DNA of 64,000 bases from Flavobacterium sp. CF108 (GTDB taxonomy: Bacteria > Bacteroidota > Bacteroidia > Flavobacteriales > Flavobacteriaceae). The first letter of the stretch is position 1, and each line of letters opens with the position of its first letter. Below, in pieces: positions 34,505 through 43,789 of the stretch. The position numbers and the translations under genes were made by a program. The notes below the pieces were generated by a model that was given only the letters and a program-made list of their open reading frames with translations, made no database searches and was not told where the DNA came from. Where the stretch lies: positions 868,001 through 932,000 of the forward strand of contig NZ_FQWW01000001.1 in the NCBI RefSeq assembly GCF_900129795.1, given 5' to 3'.

Positions 34505-35080
34505 ATGAAAATTGATGAATCTTATTTAGAAAGCGTTAAAAAGCAGTTTTTGTATTATAAAATGCTTGGCGAAAAAGCAATTGAGCAATTAGAACAAGAT
34601 CAGCTTTTTGTTTCTATTAATGAAGATACCAACAGCATTGCAACGATTATAAAACATATTTCTGGTAATATGCTTTCGCGATGGACTGATTTTTTAACGT
34701 CTGACGGTGAAAAAGAATGGAGAAACCGCGACTCTGAGTTTGAAAATGATTTACAATCTAAAGAAGAAGTTCTTGAAATTTGGAACAAAGGCTGGGATTG
34801 TTTAGAAAATGCTTTGAACAGTTTAAAACCTGAGCAGCTTTCAGACATTATTTATATCCGCAATGAAGGCCACACCGTTATTGAAGCCATAAATCGACAG
34901 CTGGCACATTATCCTTATCATGTTGGGCAGATTGTTTTTTATGCCAAACAATTAAAAAATAGTTCTTGGGAAAGCTTATCAATTCCGAAGAATAAATCGG
35001 GAAATTATAACGCCGAAAAGTTTGCCAAAGAAAAAGAAATCAAGAACTTTACTGATGATGAATTAAAAAGATTGAAATAA
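34505..35080 (+). CDS. DinB-superfamily protein, DUF1572
   Basis: A 191-residue four-helix-bundle protein of the DinB/YfiT superfamily. The expected metal-binding histidines are visible: IIKHISGNM near residue 46 and QLAHYPYHVGQIVF near 133-137. Members are putative metal-dependent hydrolases or thiol transferases; the substrate is unknown. Confidence 0.82.
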   Translation: MKIDESYLESVKKQFLYYKMLGEKAIEQLEQDQLFVSINEDTNSIATIIKHISGNMLSRWTDFLTSDGEKEWRNRDSEFENDLQSKEEVLEIWNKGWDCLENALNSLKPEQLSDIIYIRNEGHTVIEAINRQLAHYPYHVGQIVFYAKQLKNSSWESLSIPKNKSGNYNAEKFAKEKEIKNFTDDELKRLK

Positions 35081-35085
35081 TAAAA

Positions 35086-35144
35086 GCCATAAGCTTTAAG
35101 CTGTATGCAATAAGCAAAACTGCTTATTACCCAAAGCTTAAGGC
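35086..35144. repeat. Nested palindrome before the lipoprotein gene
   Basis: Outer arms GCCATAAGCTT (35086-35096) and AAGCTTAAGGC (35134-35144) pair with one mismatch. Inside, AATAAGCA (35109-35116) pairs with TGCTTATT (35121-35128). Further AGCTTTAAGC and TTGCTTAAAGC copies reach 35159. It can form a cruciform or an RNA hairpin. Confidence 0.6.
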
Positions 35145-35166
35145 CTATTGCTTAAAGCATAAAAAA

Positions 35167-35538
35167 ATGAAAAAAATACTATTCTTATTCCCGGTACTGA
35201 CTTTGGTATCCTGTTATAATGCTGAACACAATTGTAAAGATTTTAAAAACGGAAAATTCAAATTCGAGTTTGAAGTAAACGGCGTTAAAAAAACGACTTT
35301 TTTTGAACGTAAAGACAGCATCGAAATTGAAACTTTTGACGGAAAAACAGATACCGCTACAATACGCTGGGTAAGCGACTGCGAATATATTTTACAGAAA
35401 AAGCATCCAAAAAATATGGCCGAAGAAAAAGCAATCAGCATGAAGATTTTAACGACTGCGAAAGATTCTTATACGTTTGAATTTGGAATGGTAGGTTCTG
35501 AAGAAAAACAACGCGGAAAGGTTTTCAAAGTTGAATAA
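35167..35538 (+). CDS. Small predicted lipoprotein
   Basis: A 123-residue lipoprotein (MKKILFLFPVLTLVSCYN; lipobox LVSC). The mature part is a compact beta domain with CKDFKNGKFKFEFE and WVSDCEYIL, conserved in Flavobacteriia. I recall homologues carrying the name DNA topoisomerase IV in databases, which the sequence does not support. Function unknown. Confidence 0.75.
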   Translation: MKKILFLFPVLTLVSCYNAEHNCKDFKNGKFKFEFEVNGVKKTTFFERKDSIEIETFDGKTDTATIRWVSDCEYILQKKHPKNMAEEKAISMKILTTAKDSYTFEFGMVGSEEKQRGKVFKVE

Positions 35539-35545
35539 TAAAATT

Positions 35546-35572
35546 AAAGTCCCACAGTTGGGGCTTTTTTTT
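35546..35572 (+). terminator. Terminator after the small lipoprotein gene
   Basis: AAAGTCCC (35546-35553) pairs with GGGGCTTT (35560-35567) around ACAGTT, followed by an eight-T run. The remaining gap to 35734 has CCTTTG/AAAGGCG repeats. Confidence 0.8.
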
Positions 35573-35734
35573 ATGCCGCAAAGGCGCTAAGACTCGAAGT
35601 TTTTTATTCTAAAAGCTAAAAAAACTTTGCCTCTTTGCACCTATGCGCCTTTGTATCTTTTTCACAAAATAAACTTTAGTGTTTGTTTCACGTTTATGTT
35701 TTTAAATAGTATTTTAGAACTCTAATCTAACCAA

Positions 35735-37657
35735 ATGAAAAATACCATTTCGCAAAGAGTTGCTGACTTTTTAAAAAACTATCCGCCGTTTAATTTCCTG
35801 CATCCAAAGGATCTGGAGAAACTTTCGGAGCAAATTTCTATTGTTTACAAAGATAAAGATGCCGTTATTTTTGCCGAAAATGACCAAACACACGATTCTT
35901 TTTATGTGGTACACAAAGGTGCAGTTGCCTTAAAGAAAAGCACAAAAAATACAGTTCTGGATATGTGTGACGAAGGTGACATTTTTGGATTGCGTCCGCT
36001 TTTGGCACAGGAAAATTATATTATGGAAGCTGTAGCACATGAAGAAAGCATTCTGTATGCTATTCCAATCGCAGTTTTTAAACCTTATGCATTAGAAAAT
36101 AGAAATGTTGGTAATTTCCTGATTGAAAGTTATGCTTCGAATACCCGAAATCCGTATTCAGATATTCACAAAGATAAATTATATGGTGATGATGATTTAC
36201 TAAATGAAAATCGTCATTCGGGAAATGATTCATTTGATTTAGCACCAATTAAATATTCAAAAAAAATTGTGACCTGCAGTCCGTCAACAACAGTTAAGGA
36301 AATTGCCAGGATCATGAATAAGAAAAAAGTAGGCGCTATATTAATTGTTGATGAAATGCTTCCAATTGGTATTTTGACAGATAAAGATCTTCGAAATAAA
36401 ATTGTTACCGGAGATTTCCCTATAACTACGACTGCTGAAACCATAATGACGAAACCGGTTATTACGTATCCTAAAAAAATGACCGTTACTGAGGCACAAA
36501 TGGCAATGATGAAAAGTAATATCAGCCATTTATGCCTTACCAAAGATGGAACTGTAAATACTAAAGCAGTCGGAATTTTATCAAAACATGATGTAATGGT
36601 GGCTTTAGGAAATAATCCAGCTGTTTTGATTAAAGCTTTGAAAAGAGCTAAAAAAACGAAGGAAATAAAACCTATCAGAAATCGAATTATGCAATTACTT
36701 CAAGGGTATTTAGATCAAAATATTCCGATGACTTTGATTGCTAAAATCATAACAGAACTGAATGAAGCCTGCACTACACGCGTTATTGAAATTTGCTTAG
36801 AAAAAATGAGCAGTCCGCCGCCGGTTAAGTTTGCATGGCTCGCACTGGGAAGTCAGGGACGAGGCGAACAAATGCTGCATACCGACCAAGATAATGCGAT
36901 TGTTTATGAAAATGTAAATGAAGTTTTTAGGGATGAAACCCGAATTTACTTTTTAAAATTTGCCGCTCTTGTCAATAAAGGGCTTTTTGATATTGGTTAC
37001 GATTACTGTCCTGCCGAAATGATGGCTTCAAACCCAAAATGGTGTATGAGCCTTGATGAATGGAAAAGTCAAGTGCATCATTGGATTACGAATCCGGGAA
37101 AAAATGAAGTTTTACTTTCTTTTATTTTCTTTGATTACAGTAGAACTTATGGAGATACTGAAATAGTGAGTCAATTATCAGATTCCATTTTTGAAAATGT
37201 AAAAGCAAATCCTATTTTTTATATGCATTTGGTTAGTGGTGCTTTACAAAGCCCATCTCCTACCGGTTTTTTTAGGCAATTTTTAGTTGAACAAGACGGT
37301 GCAAACAAAGATAATTTTGACATTAAAAGAAGAGCTTTAATGCCTTTAACTGATGCTGCACGTGTTTTAATTTTATCACATTCTGTTAAATCTATCAGTA
37401 ATACTGCAGAGCGTTTTGAGAAATTGGCGGAACTGGAGCCAAATAATAGAGAACTGTATTTATCATGTTCCTATTCGTTTAAAGCTTTATTGAAATTTAG
37501 AACGAAGCAAGGACTTTTACATCATGATTCAGGACAGTTTATTGCTTTGGAATCTCTATCAAAAATGGAAAAAATTAAACTAAAACGTACTTTTAAAACG
37601 ATTAAAGAACTTCAGGAACTTATTTCGGTGCGTTTCAATATTTCAAATTTGGTATAG
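35735..37657 (+). CDS. cNMP-binding / CBS-pair / DUF294 nucleotidyltransferase-like protein
   Basis: A 640-residue cytoplasmic signalling protein. It has a cyclic-nucleotide-binding domain (about 15-130; CDEGDIFGLRPLL), two CBS domains (about 165-300; MNKKKVGAILIVDEMLPIGI, then IMTKPVITYP), a DUF294 nucleotidyltransferase-like domain (about 330-470) with LALGSQGRGEQMLHTDQDNA carrying GS and DxD, and a DUF294 C-terminal domain. In many bacteria it neighbours acetate uptake and acetyl-CoA synthetase genes together with a DnaQ-like exonuclease. Here only the exonuclease partner is present, 2 bases downstream. Confidence 0.9.
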   Translation: MKNTISQRVADFLKNYPPFNFLHPKDLEKLSEQISIVYKDKDAVIFAENDQTHDSFYVVHKGAVALKKSTKNTVLDMCDEGDIFGLRPLLAQENYIMEAVAHEESILYAIPIAVFKPYALENRNVGNFLIESYASNTRNPYSDIHKDKLYGDDDLLNENRHSGNDSFDLAPIKYSKKIVTCSPSTTVKEIARIMNKKKVGAILIVDEMLPIGILTDKDLRNKIVTGDFPITTTAETIMTKPVITYPKKMTVTEAQMAMMKSNISHLCLTKDGTVNTKAVGILSKHDVMVALGNNPAVLIKALKRAKKTKEIKPIRNRIMQLLQGYLDQNIPMTLIAKIITELNEACTTRVIEICLEKMSSPPPVKFAWLALGSQGRGEQMLHTDQDNAIVYENVNEVFRDETRIYFLKFAALVNKGLFDIGYDYCPAEMMASNPKWCMSLDEWKSQVHHWITNPGKNEVLLSFIFFDYSRTYGDTEIVSQLSDSIFENVKANPIFYMHLVSGALQSPSPTGFFRQFLVEQDGANKDNFDIKRRALMPLTDAARVLILSHSVKSISNTAERFEKLAELEPNNRELYLSCSYSFKALLKFRTKQGLLHHDSGQFIALESLSKMEKIKLKRTFKTIKELQELISVRFNISNLV

Positions 37658-37659
37658 CA

Positions 37660-38286
37660 ATGGGTTTATTTAATTTTTGGAAAAAAGAAGAAAATCTCTT
37701 CGATGAAAATATCACAATCGAAGAAACCCGTTTTGTTGTTCTTGATACTGAAACGACCGGATTTGATTATGAAAATGATCGTATTTTATGTATTGGTGCC
37801 CTAGTTCTTCAAAACGGAATAATCTCGGTTCAGGATAGTTTTGAGATTTATCTGCAGCAAGATCATTACGATAAATCTACAGCTCAGATTCATGGGATTT
37901 TAAGAGATTTTATTATCAAACGCCCTTCTGAATTAGAGGCTTTAGAACAATTTTTATCTTTTCTTGGAGATTCAGTTATCATTGCGCATCACACCATTTT
38001 TGATGTCACTATGATTAATAAAGCATTGGAAAGAAATAATTTACCTCAACTTTCTAACAAAACTTTAGATACGGCTTATTTATATAAAAGAACTTTGATT
38101 AAATCTCATTTGTTTGAGCGTAAAGATCATTATACACTTGATGATCTTGCAGATAAATTTGATATTTCAAAGAAAGACCGTCATACTGCTTTGGGTGATG
38201 CTTATATTACTGCTATTGCGTTTTTGAAAATTGTGAAAAAGTTGAGAGAGAAAAAAGAGGTTAATTTGAATCAGCTTTTTAAATAA
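37660..38286 (+). CDS. DnaQ-like 3'-5' exonuclease
   Basis: A 208-residue DEDDh exonuclease. ExoI is VVLDTETTGFD (Asp29, Glu31), ExoII is VIIAHHTIFDVTMI, and ExoIII is RHTALGDAYITA (His, Asp). It resembles the PolIII epsilon family but stands outside replication genes. Its start lies 2 bases after the DUF294 protein stop, so the two form an operon and probably one functional unit. Confidence 0.9.
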   Translation: MGLFNFWKKEENLFDENITIEETRFVVLDTETTGFDYENDRILCIGALVLQNGIISVQDSFEIYLQQDHYDKSTAQIHGILRDFIIKRPSELEALEQFLSFLGDSVIIAHHTIFDVTMINKALERNNLPQLSNKTLDTAYLYKRTLIKSHLFERKDHYTLDDLADKFDISKKDRHTALGDAYITAIAFLKIVKKLREKKEVNLNQLFK

Positions 38287-38287
38287 A

Positions 38288-38314
38288 AAAGGTTTGAAAT
38301 TTATTCAAACCTTT
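38288..38314. terminator. Bidirectional terminator between the exonuclease and tssF
   Basis: AAAGGTTTGAA (38288-38298) and TTCAAACCTTT (38304-38314) pair exactly around a 5-base loop. It closes both the plus-strand operon and the minus-strand T6SS locus. Confidence 0.85.
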
Positions 38315-38319
38315 AAATT

Positions 38320-40158
38320 CTAATTATCTATAAACAAACGATACGGAAATACATTTGAAGATCTATTTTTAAGATTTTTCATAAAACTATCGCATAAATA
38401 ATCCCATTCGGCGCTGGATAAATGCTGTTTTTCTTCGGAGTTTGTTTTTATGTAAATATCCACAGTTCGACTAAAGCCAGCTTTTACCGATATTTCTTTT
38501 CTTGTTCCTTTTTCTATTCGAATATCTTCAATTGAATTTTTAAAATGGTTAAATCCAAAGGCTTTGATATCTGCAAAAGTTACGATTCTGCCTCGCGTCA
38601 ATAAGGCATTTCTGTAGGCCAAAATTCGATCCTTATTGTTTTGTTTGTTCAATCCGCCAACTGTATTTGTCATAAGAGTTGTAATCTGACTTACAAAAAA
38701 TAAATCGTCTTTACACTCCAAAACTGTTCCTGCCTTGATATCATTTCCTTCTTCGGCACATGTTGACCAATAACTAATCTTGAATGACTTCCCTATTGAT
38801 TCATCTGCTTTAGGCTTAATCATTAAATAAGGATCATTATTTTTAGAAAAACTGCTTTCTTTTGCCTGCTGCTCTACTGAAGCTAATAACTGATTGATTT
38901 CAATTAATGAACTGTTCATAAAATCTTTTCCTAAACCTGCAAAAGAGGAACTTTCATCTTTTAATAAATCCAAAACATTTTGCAATAATTCTGAAGCTGT
39001 TCTGGAATCAAATCTGGAGACTCCTCCCGTTCTTAATACTGCATTTCCTTCTTCCAGAATACCTTCTTTAAATTCCTTTATTTCGTAACGTCTGTTAAGT
39101 CCGTCAACAACAGTATCTATATCAAGAAAAACATCATTTTTTGTATCTAAAGCTATATAGGATAAAAATGTATCCAGCGTTTTGGTTAGATTGTGCTTTT
39201 TTTTGTTGATTACAGGAATACAGTTTGCTGTAAAAGAAACATTATCAATTATTTGAGGCACTAATGATTCTGGGAATATCATTTTTATCCAAATCACTGA
39301 TTTATCATTTTTAGTTGCTACTTCTTCAAAAGGTTTGTATTCAGCAGCGTATTCTTTTATATTTTTATATTTTAAAATTCCTTTTAATGTATAAAAATTA
39401 TCAAAGTAAAACTCATTTACTTCCTGCATTACCTCACTAAGATTAGAATAATTGTGATTGATAATACCTTCAATATCCAGATTGTTAAGGGGAACATTGT
39501 ATCCTTCTTTTACAGATATCTCTTTATCGTCAAGAAAGCATTTCATTTGTTTTAAATAATAATGAAACATTTCTTTCTGGTGTGTGTTTTTAATATCGAT
39601 GTAGAGCATTAAATCTTCAAGATCTACGACTTTTTCACCGCTTAATTCAATTCCTAAAACAATTTCTCCTGATGGTAAAGTATGATTGTAATCTCTAACA
39701 AGATCTTTATAAAAAAGGTTGGAGATTTGATATAGATTTCTTTCATAAGCAATGTATTTTACTTCGCAGGCAGACAATTTCACTTCGAGAGTTGGAGCAA
39801 GTGCTATCTCTTTTGTAATTGGTGCCAGCGGATTATAAATATTATGAATTCTTCTATTTGCCGTCATTTGATTTTGTACAGAAACTTTTATATTATTTTC
39901 TATTGGCAATGCATGCAAAATTGCTCTTGCGGGTTTTGCTCCAGATGTAACTTCCGGAAACATAATTTCTAAAACCCTTTCGACTACACGAGTTTTAGAA
40001 TCTTCGAGTTCATGGGCAATTTTTTCCAATTCATACGATAATGCATTTAGCATCATCGATACTACAGGATCAAAAGATGTTTCCATTTCAACATCTGAAA
40101 ACCCCCAAGATCTTGCGGCTCTTTTTAATACTCTGTCTTTTATTCGTTCTTGTCTCAT
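38320..40158 (-). CDS. tssF: T6SS baseplate subunit TssF
   Basis: A 612-residue T6SS baseplate wedge protein that joins TssG, TssE and TssK. The N-terminus has the family pattern: DPVVSMMLNALSYELEKIAHELEDS and VLEIMFPEVTSGAKPARAIL, where the FPE...P segment is the hallmark. The C-terminus carries RNALLTRGRIVTFADIKAF, as in gp6-like wedge proteins. It is the last gene of the T6SS locus and is separated from vgrG by effector island A. Confidence 0.87.
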   Translation of the reverse strand: MRQERIKDRVLKRAARSWGFSDVEMETSFDPVVSMMLNALSYELEKIAHELEDSKTRVVERVLEIMFPEVTSGAKPARAILHALPIENNIKVSVQNQMTANRRIHNIYNPLAPITKEIALAPTLEVKLSACEVKYIAYERNLYQISNLFYKDLVRDYNHTLPSGEIVLGIELSGEKVVDLEDLMLYIDIKNTHQKEMFHYYLKQMKCFLDDKEISVKEGYNVPLNNLDIEGIINHNYSNLSEVMQEVNEFYFDNFYTLKGILKYKNIKEYAAEYKPFEEVATKNDKSVIWIKMIFPESLVPQIIDNVSFTANCIPVINKKKHNLTKTLDTFLSYIALDTKNDVFLDIDTVVDGLNRRYEIKEFKEGILEEGNAVLRTGGVSRFDSRTASELLQNVLDLLKDESSSFAGLGKDFMNSSLIEINQLLASVEQQAKESSFSKNNDPYLMIKPKADESIGKSFKISYWSTCAEEGNDIKAGTVLECKDDLFFVSQITTLMTNTVGGLNKQNNKDRILAYRNALLTRGRIVTFADIKAFGFNHFKNSIEDIRIEKGTRKEISVKAGFSRTVDIYIKTNSEEKQHLSSAEWDYLCDSFMKNLKNRSSNVFPYRLFIDN

Positions 40159-40215
40159 AATATCATTTTTCAGTGTAATTGAAATGCATTTTCATCTGCC
40201 TAAAACCTATTTAAT

Positions 40216-40572
40216 TTATTTTGTCAAAAACTCGCTGTCGTTTCTAAACATATAAATGGTTGTATTCTTGTTTTTTTGTATAGTATCGCGTTTAGAAAGG
40301 TCAGGTTTTCTATATACCTTTTTATTTTCGTAACCTTCTCTTTTTAAATTGATAATACAATTTGATTTTGATTTTACATTCAGACTGAAGTAACCTGTGC
40401 TGTCTGTCTGCGTGCTGTTTCCATTGATATTGATCTTGACATTTTTAATGGGTTTGTTTGAGTCAAAATCATGTACGTACCCCGAAAAAGTGTTTTGAGT
40501 ACAGCTGGATAAGTATAAGGCAATAAAGATTAATTTGATCTTTATATTTAATTTGAGTGAATATATTGACAT
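40216..40572 (-). CDS. Small lipoprotein with a carboxypeptidase-regulatory-like domain
   Basis: A 118-residue protein with a lipoprotein signal (IALYLSSCTQ; lipobox LSSC) and one CarboxypepD_reg-like beta-sandwich (FSGYVHDFDSNKPIKNVKI, DSTGYFSLNV). It lies between tssF and island A. A periplasm-facing lipoprotein here could be an orphan immunity protein, but nothing in the sequence proves it. Confidence 0.65.
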   Translation of the reverse strand: MSIYSLKLNIKIKLIFIALYLSSCTQNTFSGYVHDFDSNKPIKNVKININGNSTQTDSTGYFSLNVKSKSNCIINLKREGYENKKVYRKPDLSKRDTIQKNKNTTIYMFRNDSEFLTK

Positions 40573-40883
40573 TGTGATTTTAAATAATTCAAATACAATA
40601 AAAAACTTGCGAAGTTTTATTGTCTCTACCGCAAAAAAGTTTATTTATTTTTACGCTTTTGTGTAAACTTATTTTGGGACATGATAAACTTGTTTTTATC
40701 CTTTTTGTAAAAACTTTAGTTTCCTGAGCGGAACGCTCGCACCAGTTAGGATATTTGCACAACTTTTTAAAATATCACTTCGCAAAAAAGACGTTATTTT
40801 TACTTGTTTTCGTTTTTGAATATAAGTTTATATAACTATTATCTAAATTTTAGTTTTAACTTTTTTGATTTTTATAACAATAC
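40573..40883. other. 311-base AT-rich gap with a decayed repeat copy
   Basis: No gene is supported. Bases 40685-40745 match the inner and right part of the inverted-repeat element at 43985-44064 (AAACTTGTTTTTATCCTTTTTGTAAAAACTTTAGTTTC, interrupted by small changes, then a GAGCGGAACGCTCGC hairpin). Its left arm is missing. The remainder is poly-T and poly-A rich. Confidence 0.6.
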
Positions 40884-41954
40884 TTATTTTTTTTTCTTCG
40901 TTATTTCTAGCATGTTTGTTTCAGCAGGTTCTTCTTGTATCTCAACAGCTTCTTCTTGTTGTTTTATATTATTATTTTTTTTATCGTTTACAAATAAAGC
41001 ATTAGATCCTATTACTATTTCGTTAAAATTAGTTTCTGTTTTTTTTGATACCTCAACATTTTCGAATTTTAGTATGATACTTTCTTCATGATATTCTGAT
41101 ACCACTGCATTACTATAATCTTTACCTTTTCGATAAATATCTTTACGGATGAATTTATTTGAAGCATCATCCAACACATAATTATTAATATCAAAAATCG
41201 AAAACTCTTCAGAAAGCTGATTAAAACCATTAGCAGATTTAAACTGATCATTAAAGTAGAAAACAGCTGTATTTTTGTTTAGTTCTTGTTGCTTTTTAAA
41301 ATTTATCAAAAATTTTTCCCACTCTTCATCTCTTTCATTTATCTGTTTTACAAACTTCCCCCAATGTGATTCTAAAATCATCTCACCTTTTTCGGTAACT
41401 AAACTTGCTGAAAATGGTTTTTGTTCAATAATTGTTTTTTGGTAAAATAATAGATATTCATTATAGTTACTGTCTAAATTAAAGATGTTAGTATTAAATT
41501 GATATAAATTACTGGATCTATTTTGTACTAGACTTATTGTTATAGGGTAATAATCAAGATTGGCTGTATAATAAGCATCGCCACCTGAAAAGTTATCGCA
41601 AGCAATAGGAATTAAACTATCGTTATCAAATTTTATATAAGTTGGCCCATCGTTTATGAAATCACTATTAAAAGTGAGTTGTATTCCTTTTTTTATATGC
41701 ATATTCCTTCTGCCCAAAACTGTAAAGGCTTGTTTAGGAATTGTCGGTGTAAAATTAATTTGATTGTTTTTAATTGTATAGTTTCCCAATACAAGTGTAG
41801 CATAACCAAACAATACAAATGTACCATCATCATAAATATAAATACCTCCACTACTATGAGTATATCTTCCAGAAGTAATTTTACTCATCAAATTTTGTTG
41901 CGCAAATACTGTATTTGTTAATATAATTAAAATTATCAGAAAATACTTTTTCAT
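40884..41954 (-). CDS. Exported protein of unknown function, candidate orphan immunity protein
   Basis: A 356-residue secreted protein (signal peptide about 1-19, ending VFAQ). The N-terminal third is beta-rich (SGRYTHSSGGIYIYDDGTFV, LGNYTIKNNQINF). A central segment has WGKFVKQINERDEEWEKFL. The C-terminus is a Glu/Lys-rich tail. No enzyme motif is visible. It is preceded by a short toxin-tip-like relic (42037-42144) and lies in the effector island, so a periplasmic immunity role is plausible. Confidence 0.6.
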   Translation of the reverse strand: MKKYFLIILIILTNTVFAQQNLMSKITSGRYTHSSGGIYIYDDGTFVLFGYATLVLGNYTIKNNQINFTPTIPKQAFTVLGRRNMHIKKGIQLTFNSDFINDGPTYIKFDNDSLIPIACDNFSGGDAYYTANLDYYPITISLVQNRSSNLYQFNTNIFNLDSNYNEYLLFYQKTIIEQKPFSASLVTEKGEMILESHWGKFVKQINERDEEWEKFLINFKKQQELNKNTAVFYFNDQFKSANGFNQLSEEFSIFDINNYVLDDASNKFIRKDIYRKGKDYSNAVVSEYHEESIILKFENVEVSKKTETNFNEIVIGSNALFVNDKKNNNIKQQEEAVEIQEEPAETNMLEITKKKK

Positions 41955-42036
41955 TTATTAGTCGAATTTTGCTTATTTAAATTTTGAAATTTCTTTGAAA
42001 TTATCTATTCAAAATTTACGCGTTTATATAAAATTG

Positions 42037-42144
42037 TTAAAACGTTTTACGTTTTAAATCTTTTGCAGGTTCCATACTCAAAGAGCCATTATCAGCTCCC
42101 ATGACTTTTTGTAAAATTATTCTATTGCTTGTCCATACAACAAA
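42037..42144 (-). pseudogene. Possible toxin C-terminal relic (35 codons)
   Basis: Between the DUF2931 gene and the exported protein, the minus strand holds a 35-codon frame without a start that ends in NGSLSMEPAKDLKRKTF. An in-frame TAA precedes it. It has protein-like composition but no recognised motif. Its position just upstream of a candidate immunity gene matches the better-supported relics further right. Confidence 0.35.
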
Positions 42145-42172
42145 TTATATCTGATTCTTCAAGTCATTACTT

Positions 42173-43276
42173 TTATCTAAAGTAAATAATCGTAAAAAGC
42201 GCCTTTTCGAGTTTGATTTCCTTTTTGTCATTTTTTAAAACCACTGTAAAATTTTTAAAATCGTCATCGATTGTTATAAAAACGGTTATAACTGCTTTTG
42301 GGCTTGCCTCTTCCAGTTTTTTGAAAGCTTCAATGGTTTCCTGCTCATCGAGTGTTTCTATTCTAATCAAGTAATTGCTCTTGTTTGAGGCTGTTACATA
42401 CATTCCTATATAATTTGGAACTACTTTATTGCCAGGCTCTAGTATAATTTTGTTAAATTTCTCCTGACTTACTTTAGGAGGCAGATAACCTGAATATTCA
42501 CTATTAAAAAAGCCAATATAATATTTATACATTTCTAATGGTTTGCTTAACTCTACTTTCCAGTTGTACCGCAGTCTGTAATCATCCCATTGCTTACAGC
42601 TTATTTTTCCTTGTTTAATTATCTCCCGTACTTCTGGCGGAACCGCTCTGGATAGTAGCTCTTTTTCAAGCACAGCCTCAGGCATATCTCCACTTGATTT
42701 AAAATGGGCTTTATATACTTCATTGGCCTCCTTTCTATCTAGTTCTTTAGCTTGATACCTCCCAATTTCTATTTTGTTCTGACCATCCATCCATACTACC
42801 ACCATCCCTTTTGGGGCTAATCCTACCGTAAGGGAATTATAGGTTTCCCAATGCAGGGTTTCTTTTCCATCTTTAGATTCAATTGGAATGCCATAGTTCA
42901 TATACCCTTTTTTAAATAAATTGTAGATTTTTTGTTGTGGCAACGCAAATTCTCCTTCATAAATTTTCATCTCGGTTGGTGCATACCATACAATACTCAC
43001 ATGATCTGGTGCGGGACTTGGCTGACTGGACCAACTACGGGCAGAGCCCGTCCAATTTGACCCTCCAGTATCACTCATGTTTGGAATCAGGGTTATGTAT
43101 TTGCCTCCGCTCGAATAAAATACATTTGGCGATAATACTACTACGGGGTAACCTTTTGGGGTGCAAGCCATTCCGTCCCAATCAAATTTTTCTTCGCTCA
43201 TGTTTACTTTCTTTTGACACGCACTAAATTGCGTAATTAGAATAAATGTTATTACTGTAATTATTTTGTGCTTCAT
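42173..43276 (-). CDS. DUF2931 family lipoprotein, candidate immunity protein
   Basis: A 367-residue lipoprotein beginning MKHKIITVITFILITQFSAC (lipobox FSAC). The DUF2931 region is recognisable in FDWDGMACTPKGYPVVVL, WYAPTEMKIYEGEFALPQ, LTVGLAPKGMVVVWM and the RYNWKVEL segment. I chose the ATG at 43276; the longer frame from 43372 is not coding in this phase, because another frame there encodes a different C-terminus. DUF2931 proteins often lie near T6SS effector genes, so immunity is a reasonable but unproven role. Confidence 0.75.
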   Translation of the reverse strand: MKHKIITVITFILITQFSACQKKVNMSEEKFDWDGMACTPKGYPVVVLSPNVFYSSGGKYITLIPNMSDTGGSNWTGSARSWSSQPSPAPDHVSIVWYAPTEMKIYEGEFALPQQKIYNLFKKGYMNYGIPIESKDGKETLHWETYNSLTVGLAPKGMVVVWMDGQNKIEIGRYQAKELDRKEANEVYKAHFKSSGDMPEAVLEKELLSRAVPPEVREIIKQGKISCKQWDDYRLRYNWKVELSKPLEMYKYYIGFFNSEYSGYLPPKVSQEKFNKIILEPGNKVVPNYIGMYVTASNKSNYLIRIETLDEQETIEAFKKLEEASPKAVITVFITIDDDFKNFTVVLKNDKKEIKLEKALFTIIYFR

Positions 43277-43375
43277 TTGGTTTGCGTTTATGCGTTGTCT
43301 GCAATTATTGTACGTTTCATTGAAGTAAATCCATCTGGCCTGTTTGTTTCCATACCCATTGAAACATTCCAAATG
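43277..43375 (-). pseudogene. C-terminal relic of a displaced gene, probably an effector
   Basis: A frame without a start runs from the end of the Tai4-like gene to a TAA about 13 bases before the DUF2931 ATG and encodes about 30 residues (IWNVSMGMETNRPDGF, then SMKRTIIADNA). This looks like a natural protein end rather than a leader. I cannot name the family. It would be the remaining tip of the toxin matched by the DUF2931 protein. Confidence 0.45.
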
Positions 43376-43780
43376 TTATTTTTTCTTATTAATAATCTTC
43401 TTTTTATTATTAATACCTACTATTTTTTTTATATAACTATCCAATTCTTTGGATTCGTAAAAATCAAAACATTTACAAAAAATGATATTTTTATCTCCAG
43501 TTTCAAAATGCAGATTATTTTTTTGAGAATAATAAGAACTAGTTGTATTAATAGTATAATCTATTATTTTATTTTTCAACAACTCATCTTCAAAAAAAAG
43601 GCCATTTATAGAAAACTGAACTGTAGATACATCATTTAAATTATTATAAAAAGTTGAATCTATCTTACTATAATTTAAAATAACACATTGATTAAAAGCA
43701 AATTTTTTAATATTTGATATTTTGTATTGTCCATACGTTTTTGTAAAACATATAAATATCATTAAAAAATATTTTTCCAT
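43376..43780 (-). CDS. Tai4-like immunity protein, orphan paralogue
   Basis: A 134-residue exported protein (signal about 1-17, ending TYGQ). It shares its design with the immunity protein at 44107-44535: signal peptide, a central CVILNYSKID or CHCIYINNVKFD segment, a helix, a serine/tyrosine-rich SSYYSQ or SPYYSE turn, and the end CFDFYESKELDSYIKKI versus CLEFYESKELDNFIRKM. Tai4 proteins bind periplasmic Tae4 amidases. Its effector next door is truncated, so it survives as an orphan. Confidence 0.72.
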   Translation of the reverse strand: MEKYFLMIFICFTKTYGQYKISNIKKFAFNQCVILNYSKIDSTFYNNLNDVSTVQFSINGLFFEDELLKNKIIDYTINTTSSYYSQKNNLHFETGDKNIIFCKCFDFYESKELDSYIKKIVGINNKKKIINKKK

Positions 43781-43789
43781 TTATTTATC

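Noticed and set aside
43277..43372. 32-codon N-terminal extension of the DUF2931 gene
   Set aside because: It lacks a signal-peptide start; the lipoprotein signal begins at 43276, and another frame here encodes a plausible C-terminus of a different protein.
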